From: Methylacidiphilaceae bacterium
GTDB lineage: Bacteria; Verrucomicrobiota; Verrucomicrobiia; Methylacidiphilales; Methylacidiphilaceae
Reading direction: 5' to 3'
Length of the DNA stretch: 6,517 bases
Assembly (NCBI GenBank): GCA_028687155.1
Contig: JAQUAR010000092.1
Location: 1-6,517 of the forward strand
Below the pieces are notes generated by a model that worked only from the letters and a program-made list of their open reading frames with translations, did not search any database and was not told the DNA's origin. A program made the translations under genes and the position numbers. Shown one piece after another: positions 1 through 5,603 of the stretch (positions within the stretch are counted from its first letter, which is position 1; the number at the start of each line of letters is the position of its first letter).

Positions 1-1417
1 TCGTAACGGGCCCCTCTTCTTCCGCCCACTGTGCCGCGGGCAGGACGACGTCGGCCAGCGCGGCCGTTTCGGAAAGGAAGAAATCCGAGACGACGAGAAA
101 TTCGAGGCTTCGGAGCCGCTCGATCACCTCGAGGCTCTTCGGAGCGGAGACCGCCGGGTTGGAGCCCAAGACGAAGAGGCCCTGGAGTCCCTCTGCTTCT
201 CCACAGCTCCGCAGGAGGGGATCGGCGGTCGGTCCGGACCTGGGGAGATCTGCATCCGCAACCTCCCAGAACCGACAGAGATCGGCCCGGTCCGCCGCCA
301 CCTCGATGCTGCGATAGCCAGGAAGCTGGTTCGCCTTCTGCCCATGCTCTCGTCCTCCCTGGCCGTTGCCTTGGCCCGTGAGCGAGCCGAAGCCGCAGAA
401 GGGCTTCCCCATCTTACCGAGAGCCAGACAGAGGTTGATCCATGCCAAGAGATTCGCGACCGAATGACTCTGCTGCTCCTGTCCGCGGCCCGAGAGAATA
501 ATCAGCGTTTCGGCCTTGCCCAGAAGAGTGGCCGCCTCCCGAAGCTGCCAGGGGGAGAGGCCGGTCAGCCGAGCCGCGCGTTCCGGCCAAAATGCGGTGG
601 CTTGCCTCCGAACCTCCTCGAATCCGGTTGTCCGTTTCGCCACGAATTCCTCGTCGACCCGACCCTGCGCGATGACTAGGTGCAAGAGGCCAAGGGCCAA
701 GGACGCATCGCTCCCAGGCCGGAGCGCAAGATGGAGATCCGCGCGGCGCGCCGTCGGCGTGGCGCGCGGATCGATGACGATGAGCGACCCTCCGCGGCTC
801 CGCTGCTCCTTCAGATGCTGTTCGAGCGGGGGCATGGTTTCGGCGATGTTCGCCCCCACAAGAACGACGACTTCCGCCTTCGAAATGTCCCCGATCGGGA
901 AAGGAAGCCCGCGGTCGAGGCCAAAGGCCTTTTTCAACGCGACGGCGGCCGAGGCCATGCAGAATCGGCCGTTGTAGTCGATTGAGCGGGTTTTCAAAAC
1001 GACCCGGGCGAACTTTCCCAAGAGATAGACTTTTTCGTTGGTGAGCCCTCCCCCGCCGAAAAGACCGAAGGAATGGCGACCATAGGAGGACTGGATGCGC
1101 TGGATGGCTGCCGCAGTGCGATCGACGGCTTCTTTCCAGGAAGCGGGACGGAGCGGGGTGTTCTTGGCCGCCCGGACGAGCGGGGTGCAGAGCCGATCCG
1201 GGTGGCGCAGCAGCTCCGCGGACACCCATCCTTTGGGACACAAGACCCCGCGATTGGTCGGAAATGGCCTTGCCCGCACGATGGGAGCCGGGGCGGCCGT
1301 TTGCAGCTCGATTCCACACTGGAGAGCGCAGTAAGGGCAATGAGTCGCCGTTCCGCGCGTGGTCGACCACGGCAGTCCAGCCTCTCGATCGACCGATCGT
1401 CCCGCGTGACTTCGCAT
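1..1417 (-). CDS. nasA: Assimilatory nitrate reductase catalytic subunit, N-terminal part (runs off left edge)
   Basis: This is a partial gene: 472 codons are present and the frame is still open at base 2. It encodes a molybdopterin oxidoreductase of the NasA/NapA/FdhF family, which reduces nitrate to nitrite in the cytoplasm. Seen in the translation: a [4Fe-4S] motif with Cys27, Cys30, Cys34 and Cys60 (HCPYCALQC, then LCPKGW); an NGRFCMASA segment whose Cys153 lines up with the molybdenum-ligand cysteine of nitrate reductases; and IVIDPRATPTARRAD, then LTGQGNGQGGREHG, then GSNPAVS, as expected of cofactor-binding segments in this family. The last residues (EEEGPVT) match the point where family members continue with N-x-EGR. 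No Tat signal is visible, which favours the assimilatory enzyme over periplasmic NapA. The start is uncertain. ATG at 1417 has no Shine-Dalgarno site. An in-frame ATG at 1447 has AGG five bases upstream and would add ten residues; a TAA closes the frame further upstream. Any C-terminal [2Fe-2S] domain would lie outside the window. Confidence 0.93.
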   Translation of the reverse strand, partial: MRSHAGRSVDREAGLPWSTTRGTATHCPYCALQCGIELQTAAPAPIVRARPFPTNRGVLCPKGWVSAELLRHPDRLCTPLVRAAKNTPLRPASWKEAVDRTAAAIQRIQSSYGRHSFGLFGGGGLTNEKVYLLGKFARVVLKTRSIDYNGRFCMASAAVALKKAFGLDRGLPFPIGDISKAEVVVLVGANIAETMPPLEQHLKEQRSRGGSLIVIDPRATPTARRADLHLALRPGSDASLALGLLHLVIAQGRVDEEFVAKRTTGFEEVRRQATAFWPERAARLTGLSPWQLREAATLLGKAETLIILSGRGQEQQSHSVANLLAWINLCLALGKMGKPFCGFGSLTGQGNGQGGREHGQKANQLPGYRSIEVAADRADLCRFWEVADADLPRSGPTADPLLRSCGEAEGLQGLFVLGSNPAVSAPKSLEVIERLRSLEFLVVSDFFLSETAALADVVLPAAQWAEEEGPVT

Positions 1418-1488
1418 AAGACTAAAAAAGCAGCCGCTATGCCACATTCTCGCCTGGAATTAATGCATAACATGCATATATCCTATAT

Positions 1489-1494
1489 ATTATA
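1489..1494 (-). promoter_or_regulatory. Putative -10 box of a nasA promoter
   Basis: The minus strand reads TATAAT, a perfect -10 consensus, inside the only AT-rich patch of the region. Transcription would start near 1482, leaving about 35 to 65 bases before the two candidate nasA start codons. No good -35 hexamer is spaced correctly: TTGGCA lies 22 bases upstream, which is too far. If real, the promoter probably depends on an activator. Confidence 0.4.
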
Positions 1495-1508
1495 TGCGTA
1501 TACCGCAT
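1494..1508. promoter_or_regulatory. Short inverted repeat in the nasA promoter, possible LysR-type site
   Basis: ATGCG and CGCAT flank TATAC, giving a perfect 5-bp inverted repeat that contains a T-N11-A pattern (1495 to 1507). It has the same 15-bp size, the same AT ends and the same central TATA as the core of the stronger palindrome at 2744-2762. It directly abuts the putative -10 box. A protein bound here would more likely block than help polymerase, unless the true promoter lies elsewhere. Short AT-centred palindromes arise easily by chance. Confidence 0.25.
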
Positions 1509-1557
1509 GATCACGCTGCCAAGCGGATCCGTGCGTGGAAGCAGCTCTCGGTAGAAG

Positions 1558-1588
1558 AAAAAACGATGAAGGGAAGGGTGGGCCCCTT
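1558..1588 (-). terminator. Weak terminator-like hairpin after the NasS-like gene
   Basis: On the minus strand, AAGGG and CCCTT arms (1588-1584 and 1578-1574) enclose a five-base loop. A run of six T (1563-1558) follows about ten bases later. The stem is short and the T-run is set back, so termination would be partial at best. It lies 29 bases past the stop codon of the nitrate-binding protein gene and before nasA. Confidence 0.22.
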
Positions 1589-1598
1589 ACTGCCGTCC

Positions 1599-1615
1599 AA
1601 CCTAGTCTAACCTAG
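1599..1615. repeat. Tandem AACCTAG repeat at the 3' end of the NasS-like gene
   Basis: AACCTAG occurs twice, at 1599-1605 and 1609-1615, so the copies start ten bases apart. The second copy sits in an imperfect palindrome, CTAACCTAGATTAG. The stretch puts several TAA/TAG triplets on the minus strand just after the stop at 1617-1619. CTAG is usually rare in bacterial genomes, so two copies this close are noticeable. I assign no function. Confidence 0.4.
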
Positions 1616-1616
1616 A

Positions 1617-2669
1617 TTAGGCTGCTCCAGCGGCGATCGCGCTCGGCCCGTGCATCTGGCGGGCGGCGGCCAGGTAGGCGTCCCGCCGGAAGATCGCCGG
1701 AGGGCGAGTCGTGGTCGGGGAGACAACTCCGGTCGCCAGCAGATTGCGCCAGATCCAGTCTTCCCGCCAAGGAGTCGGGTCGTTGACGGCCGGCCCCGAA
1801 AAGATCACAAAGCGCGTCCCGGCAAGTAGGCTGGCCGGACCGGGGAAGGGACCGCACAAGCTTAGCGCCAGCCAATCCTTGGGAAGATGGAGCCAGCGTC
1901 GACTCGCGAGCAGATCGACCAAGGCCGGACGATTCTCGGGAAGATCGCACCAGGCACAGGCTTCCAACAGGGACCCGATCAAGGCGGTGTGCGCCTCCGG
2001 GTCCCGGACCGCAAAGTCGGGATGGACAAGAAGGACTTTTTCCGGATGGTTTGGCTCCAGATCGGCGCTAGTGGCGACGCAGGCGCCAAAGCCTTCGACC
2101 AGCGCCGCAGATCCCCACGGCTCCCCGACACAATATCCGTCGAGATAGCCCTCCTTTAAGTGCACGGCCATCTGCGCCGGCGGCAGGACGGCGATGTAGA
2201 GATCCCGGTCGGGGTCGATCGCTCCGCGCCGGAGCCAGGAGCGCAACAAAAAATGATGAGCGGAAAAGCGGGAAACCACGGCCAGCACGGGCTTGCGGCT
2301 GCGCCGAGCGGCAAAGAGCCGGAAAGAGCGGGGATCCCGGACTCCCTCATCCCACAGAGACTTGGACAGGATGAGTACATTTCCTTGCAGGTTCAGGACG
2401 AGGCTTACCGCGACGGGAGAAGGAATGCACCCAATCCCGAGGAGGGCAGAATACGGCAGGCCGCAGACCGCGTGCGCCGCATCGAGTTCCCGGTAGATGA
2501 CTTTGTCCCGGATCGTGGCCCAGCCCGGCTGTGGTTCGATCCGAACACGCAGCCCCCACCGGGAAAAAATGCCCAACTCCTCGGCAGCGGCAAAAGGAGC
2601 GCAGTCGATCAGAGGGACAAAGCCGACGCGAACGCTCCGGCTCCCGGGAGAGCGGCGAGATTTGGTCAT
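1617..2669 (-). CDS. NasS/NrtA-like nitrate-binding protein without signal peptide
   Basis: The product has 350 residues from the ATG at 2669 and belongs to the CmpA/NrtA/NasS periplasmic-binding-protein-like family, which binds nitrate, nitrite or bicarbonate. Seen: RVGFVPLIDCAPFAAAEELGIF at residues 14-35, QPGWATIRDKVIYRELDAAHA at 47-67, a LNLQG segment at 92-96, PDRDLYIAVLPP at 153-164, and the hallmark DGYCVGEPW at 177-185. There is no signal peptide or lipobox: the frame starts with a basic stretch (MTKSRRSPGSRS) and the mature fold begins at once. That favours a cytoplasmic sensor like NasS over an ABC-transporter receptor. No permease, ATPase or nasT (ANTAR antiterminator) lies beside it here. 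A longer start at 2747 (ATGATG) would add 26 residues without a signal sequence but would run into the palindrome at 2744-2762. Neither start has a clear Shine-Dalgarno site. It lies upstream of nasA on the same strand and diverges from the LysR gene. Family confidence is high; the sensor role is inferred. Confidence 0.85.
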   Translation of the reverse strand: MTKSRRSPGSRSVRVGFVPLIDCAPFAAAEELGIFSRWGLRVRIEPQPGWATIRDKVIYRELDAAHAVCGLPYSALLGIGCIPSPVAVSLVLNLQGNVLILSKSLWDEGVRDPRSFRLFAARRSRKPVLAVVSRFSAHHFLLRSWLRRGAIDPDRDLYIAVLPPAQMAVHLKEGYLDGYCVGEPWGSAALVEGFGACVATSADLEPNHPEKVLLVHPDFAVRDPEAHTALIGSLLEACAWCDLPENRPALVDLLASRRWLHLPKDWLALSLCGPFPGPASLLAGTRFVIFSGPAVNDPTPWREDWIWRNLLATGVVSPTTTRPPAIFRRDAYLAAARQMHGPSAIAAGAA

Positions 2670-2743
2670 GCGGTCTGCGTCCAGAGAAGCACGGACTATG
2701 CCAGGGAACTCTTGGGCGCGATCTCCATATTGCGGAAAAGACA

Positions 2744-2762
2744 TCATTGCTATAAGCAATGA
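2744..2762. promoter_or_regulatory. Perfect inverted repeat, probable LysR-type operator
   Basis: TCATTGCT and AGCAATGA flank ATA, forming a perfect 8-bp inverted repeat. Its inner part has the T-N11-A pattern of LysR-type binding sites. It lies in the roughly 100-bp gap between the divergent NasS-like and LysR genes and ends six bases before the LysR start codon. Binding there would cover the regulator's own ribosome-binding area, which suits negative autoregulation while leaving the divergent promoter open to activation. The palindrome is seen directly; the binding protein is inferred. Confidence 0.6.
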
Positions 2763-2768
2763 GCATCG

Positions 2769-3719
2769 ATGGAAAACGCAATCGATTTGCGGCAGATGCG
2801 CGCCTTTATCGCGGTGGCGGAATGCGGAAGCTTCACGCAAGCGAGCCGGCGGATTCATCTGAGCCAACCGGCGGTGAGCCGGGCGGTGGCGGCGTTGGAA
2901 AAAGAGATCGGCGTGCCGCTGCTCGAGCGATCGGGAAAGCGAGCTTCGCTCACCAACGCGGGACGGAGGCTGCTGTCACGCGGCCGGCGCCTCCTGGCGG
3001 AGGCGGTTGCCCTACGGGAGGAGCTTCAGGCATCGGAGCGGCTGGGGGCAGGAGCCCTGCGGCTTGCCGCCGATCCGAGCGCTTGCCAATCCCTGCTCCC
3101 TGCCGTGCTCCGAGAGTTCAAGGAGAGCTTTCCGGCCTGCGCATGGACGGTCACGCCGGCAAGCGCGGTTGCGGCTCTCGAGCTCGTCCGGGAGAAGACC
3201 GTGGAAGTGGCGATGGTGACCCGTCCTCTGCGGCTCCCCGCCTCCGTTCGCTTCGAGCGGCTCTTCGAGGAGGAGCTTGTCTTTGCCGTAGCCGCTTCTC
3301 ACCCATGGAACGCGGACCGGAAGGCGTCTCTACGCGACATCGAGCGCTATTCCTTCCTTCTCCCGGAAAAGGAAAGTGACAGTTACGAGCTCATCGATCG
3401 CTACTTTGCCAGGCGAAGTCTCCGCCTGAGGGTCTTGGCCGAACTGGGGAGCGTCGAGGCGATTCGCGCCATGGCCGCATATGGACTCGGAGTCGGCATC
3501 CTGCCACGCTGGGCGATTTTGGGGACCGCCGAGGAAGGGAAGCTCGTCGCGATCCCCTTGGGACGGAGCCCGCTCCGGCGGAGTTGGGGCCTTCTTGGTC
3601 TCAAGGGCAGGCAGCCCGGGTTGACCGAGCGCGCCTTCGTTGAGCTCTGTCGTTCGATTGTTCCCCGGCTCGTCCGAGAGAAGGCGAAGGAAGAGTCGCA
3701 CCCTTGCGAAGCGGGTTAA
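2769..3719 (+). CDS. LysR-type transcriptional regulator
   Basis: The product has 316 residues, the usual length for the LysR family. The N-terminal winged helix-turn-helix spans about residues 7-65: LRQMRAFIAVAECGSFTQAS leads into the recognition region LSQPAVSRAVAALEKEIGVPLLER, and KRASLTNAGRRLL forms the wing. A linker helix follows to about residue 90. The effector domain (about 92-300) starts at GALRLAADPSACQSLLPAVLREF and includes ASHPW and a GLGVGILP segment, both common in the family. The ATG at 2769 is the first possible start, because TGA closes the frame at 2760-2762. It has no good Shine-Dalgarno site and sits just after the palindrome at 2744-2762. The gene diverges from a nitrate-binding protein with nasA beyond it, so control of nitrate assimilation (comparable to NtcB) is likely. 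The effector cannot be read from sequence. Its TAA overlaps the stop codon of the convergent membrane-protein gene. Confidence 0.92.
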   Translation: MENAIDLRQMRAFIAVAECGSFTQASRRIHLSQPAVSRAVAALEKEIGVPLLERSGKRASLTNAGRRLLSRGRRLLAEAVALREELQASERLGAGALRLAADPSACQSLLPAVLREFKESFPACAWTVTPASAVAALELVREKTVEVAMVTRPLRLPASVRFERLFEEELVFAVAASHPWNADRKASLRDIERYSFLLPEKESDSYELIDRYFARRSLRLRVLAELGSVEAIRAMAAYGLGVGILPRWAILGTAEEGKLVAIPLGRSPLRRSWGLLGLKGRQPGLTERAFVELCRSIVPRLVREKAKEESHPCEAG

Positions 3720-4834
3720 GGACACGCCGAATGGCCATCCTTTGTCGAACGCGTAACCGCTTGGCGCCCCCGGATGTTGCTCTTAGGCAGCTCGATGTAC
3801 GCGAGCAGGGTTCCTGCGTAAATCTGAGGACGGATCTTCGGGCAAAGCCAGGGGTAGGCGCTCAAGACGATGGCGTCGGGCTTTTCCAGGACGACGTAGG
3901 CTGGCCCCACCCACGTTCCCTCTTTGGTGCTCTCCACCGTAATTTTGGAGGAACCAGGATCCACCGGGATATCCACCAGAACTTTGACGAACGGCTTCCG
4001 GCCCCCGAACGGCCGGTTAACCCATGGATAGACGTAAACCACATACAACAAGAAGGCGGAGGCGACGAATACGAGCGCCAGCACTCCGACGCGCAACCAC
4101 AAAAAACGATCCCGGTTCGGCAGCCGGCTGAACCATGCCAGCATAAACAGCAAGCACCCAGCAAGTACAGAAAGAGCGCTGATAAAGAGTTCAAAGGCAG
4201 AGAGCGAGTGCGCGGCCTGATTTACGATTACAAATGCTACCATGGGCGCGACCCAAGCACATCCCATTCCCCCGCGCAGAGGCCATACTACGAACCAGGA
4301 CTGGGGCTCTTCCGGATGTCGCATTGGATCCCATGCCAAGGAGCCCACCAACAGCAGAAGCCCGCCGCCAATCGCGCCCACGACCAAAGCCTTCCAGAGG
4401 CCATCCGTTGATCCCGTAGGGGTGTCGGACGAGAGCCAGTAAGATGAAGCGGTCCATATCGATAGTAACAAAAGAGACGATCCCAAAAACAGCGTCGAGT
4501 AGGGCGGCGAAAGAAGCGGGTGCGGACCGAGAGTGTTGTTTATCAGTTCCGGCGGATTCCGCCGTCGGATGAAGAGTATCCATGCCGGGAGAACGACGAA
4601 CAGGGGAGCGAGCGTTGCCGCTAGGAGAAAAAATCCAAACGCGGTCGCTGTCGCTAGAAACCCGAACTCGAAGAACCCGACGGCAAGATAATCAGCCTTG
4701 GCCAGTCCGACGGGAGCTAATCCATAGGATCCCAGATCGAGCGAAACCGAGAGAAAACCGAGGACATAGCTGACCCCCACCGCAAGCGCCACGAACTGCG
4801 AAACCTGCGTAAGGAACTGCGCCATCCTATCCAT
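3716..4834 (-). CDS. Polytopic membrane protein of unknown function
   Basis: The product has 372 residues from the ATG at 4834. I do not recognise the family. About seven to eight hydrophobic segments can be seen, near residues 13-32, 49-66, 68-89, 113-134, 146-167, 188-208, 213-235 and 245-268. A soluble tail of about 100 residues follows from YPWVNRPFGG; it carries a KPFVKVLVDIPVDPGSSKITV strand-like stretch and ends in polar sequence. RRR at 90-92 suggests a cytoplasmic loop after the third segment. The start at 4834 is chosen because GGAAGAGG lies about eleven bases upstream and the protein then runs almost at once into the first membrane segment. The open frame continues to 4966, but the extra 44 residues are Cys- and Arg-rich with no pattern. 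A second ATG at 4825 is possible. The gene converges on the LysR gene, sharing TTAA at the stops, and has no visible tie to nitrate metabolism. Confidence 0.8.
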   Translation of the reverse strand: MDRMAQFLTQVSQFVALAVGVSYVLGFLSVSLDLGSYGLAPVGLAKADYLAVGFFEFGFLATATAFGFFLLAATLAPLFVVLPAWILFIRRRNPPELINNTLGPHPLLSPPYSTLFLGSSLLLLSIWTASSYWLSSDTPTGSTDGLWKALVVGAIGGGLLLLVGSLAWDPMRHPEEPQSWFVVWPLRGGMGCAWVAPMVAFVIVNQAAHSLSAFELFISALSVLAGCLLFMLAWFSRLPNRDRFLWLRVGVLALVFVASAFLLYVVYVYPWVNRPFGGRKPFVKVLVDIPVDPGSSKITVESTKEGTWVGPAYVVLEKPDAIVLSAYPWLCPKIRPQIYAGTLLAYIELPKSNIRGRQAVTRSTKDGHSACP

Positions 4835-5479
4835 CGCCAAACGTTCCTCTTCCCGTCTGCAAAGTTCGACGGAAAGCGAACAACCTTGCAAATTGTCGCG
4901 CGCGCACTCAGGTTCCTCGCCGCACAAATCGAGACACCCTTGTCGAGGGGTACTGTTCGCTCGCAAATATGGAAGGCGACAGTAAGAGTCAAGCCTTTTT
5001 CAGTTGGCCAGGGAAGAGCCGATCTTCCAAGTCATAGGGGAGGGCCCAGGGAATCTTCCGATAAAAACTTCTCGATCGGGATGCCCTACTTGCGCAGCAC
5101 GTAGCCCAACTGCCGGAGGGTGAGATGAAGGAGCTAAGGCGATCCGGAACTCTATCGGCTTCAGAGCCTCCGGCGAAGCAAATGGGAGGGAGCCCCAAAG
5201 GGAACAAAATGACGTCATTGCCGGACGAGCGGCTCCGCAGCACAAGCGGAGCGATCATTTTAACGGGTAAGAAAAATGCCCTGGACCGGGACGAGACGTC
5301 GCCGGGCCCAAACGCCGCTGCGGCTCGTTTTTCTATTTCTTCTCGTCCTTGTTGGCCAATCCTCCTTGCGGCCCGATGGGCAGCAGGGGGGAAGCTGCGC
5401 CCAAGGCCGGCGTGGCAGCGCTCATCCAAAAGCGGACCTTGCCCAACGAGGAGCTTCTGACCGAAAACCGCCGCGCAAG
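4835..5479. other. Long stretch without a supportable gene
   Basis: About 645 bases between the membrane-protein gene and the tnpB region hold no gene I can support. The frames crossing it are short or of low-complexity Arg/Ser/Pro composition typical of antisense GC-rich DNA. On the minus strand near 5010-5135, one frame reads LTLRQLGYVLRK, stop, GIPIEKFLSEDSLGPP, stop, which has a more natural composition and could be a gene remnant. On the plus strand, 5271-5489 is an open frame ending ALIQKRTLPNEELLTENRRASPWL at the TAG inside the hairpin at 5480-5500. It has no early ATG and could be a decayed transposon gene tail. A short GC hairpin (5314-5324) followed by a T-rich run might be a weak plus-strand terminator. 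No clear promoter for the membrane-protein gene was found. Confidence 0.5.
5232..5252. repeat. Perfect 7-bp stem hairpin
   Basis: GCTCCGC and GCGGAGC enclose the seven-base loop AGCACAA. A short ATTTT follows six bases after the stem on the plus strand, too weak for a confident terminator. It sits upstream of the mobile-element hairpin and may be part of a decayed element or an RNA structure. The structure is seen directly; its role is unknown. Confidence 0.4.
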
Positions 5480-5500
5480 CCCCTGGCTTTAGCCATGGGG
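5480..5500 (+). repeat. Transposon-end-like hairpin (IS605/IS1341 right-end type)
   Basis: CCCCTGGCT and AGCCATGGGG pair with one bulged T, leaving a two-base TT turn. The form, preceded by AAG and followed by GGTGAG, recalls the subterminal hairpin at the 3' end of many tnpB elements. That hairpin overlaps the end of the tnpB frame and closes the guide (omega) RNA. Here a plus-strand open frame (5271-5489) indeed stops at the TAG inside the loop side of the hairpin. It could be the right end of an older, decayed element next to the present one, or the left-end hairpin of the present one. The likeness is from memory of the family, not an alignment. Confidence 0.45.
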
Positions 5501-5514
5501 TGAGCGGTGTAGGA

Positions 5515-5542
5515 TTGCAAGGCAGTAAAGCAGGTGTATAAA
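5515..5542 (+). promoter_or_regulatory. Putative tnpB promoter
   Basis: TTGCAA (5515-5520) and TATAAA (5537-5542) are separated by 16 bases and match the sigma-70 consensus at four and five of six positions. Transcription would start near 5550, about 50 bases before the tnpB frame. It lies just downstream of the end-like hairpin, as expected for a promoter carried inside the element's left end. Confidence 0.4.
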
Positions 5543-5558
5543 AGAGTGGTGGTGCGAT

Positions 5559-5603
5559 ATGGCAGCTTCGTGGACCAACATTGAGAACCAGAGGCGTGTC
5601 TGA
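5559..5603 (+). CDS. Possible 14-residue leader peptide ahead of tnpB
   Basis: The ATG at 5559 opens a frame reading MAASWTNIENQRRV and closes with TGA at 5601-5603. A GGTGG lies a few bases upstream. The last base of the stop is the first base of the candidate ATT start of tnpB (TGATT), the geometry of translational coupling. A frame this short can occur by chance; only its exact junction with the tnpB start makes it notable. Confidence 0.22.
   Translation: MAASWTNIENQRRV
5590..5594 (+). promoter_or_regulatory. Shine-Dalgarno site that places the tnpB start
   Basis: AGAGG lies eight bases before ATT at 5603 and five before CTG at 5600. It is the reason for placing the tnpB start here despite the missing ATG. 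The residues that follow (RAKTPSFIAEFPL) begin where TnpB homology normally begins. Confidence 0.5.

Noticed and set aside
414..1370. Minus-strand open frame of 318 codons in another frame of nasA
   Set aside because: Its composition is Arg/Ser/Gly/His-rich with no domain, and it lies wholly within the well-supported nasA frame.
1505..1533. Sigma-54 promoter for nasA around TTGGCA on the minus strand
   Set aside because: The GG and GC elements are two bases too far apart and the -12 part is poor.
1417..1616. ANTAR/NasT-type double hairpin in the nasA leader
   Set aside because: The only six-base loop found (TTGGCA closed by CGC/GCG) has a three-pair stem and no partner hairpin.
2160..2762. 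Plus-strand frame of 200 codons opposite the NasS-like gene
   Set aside because: It is antisense to conserved NrtA/NasS motifs and has no recognisable features.
3704..4411. Plus-strand open frame of 235 codons opposite the membrane protein
   Set aside because: It is polar, Gln/Arg/Pro-rich antisense sequence; the opposite strand gives clear membrane segments and a Shine-Dalgarno site.
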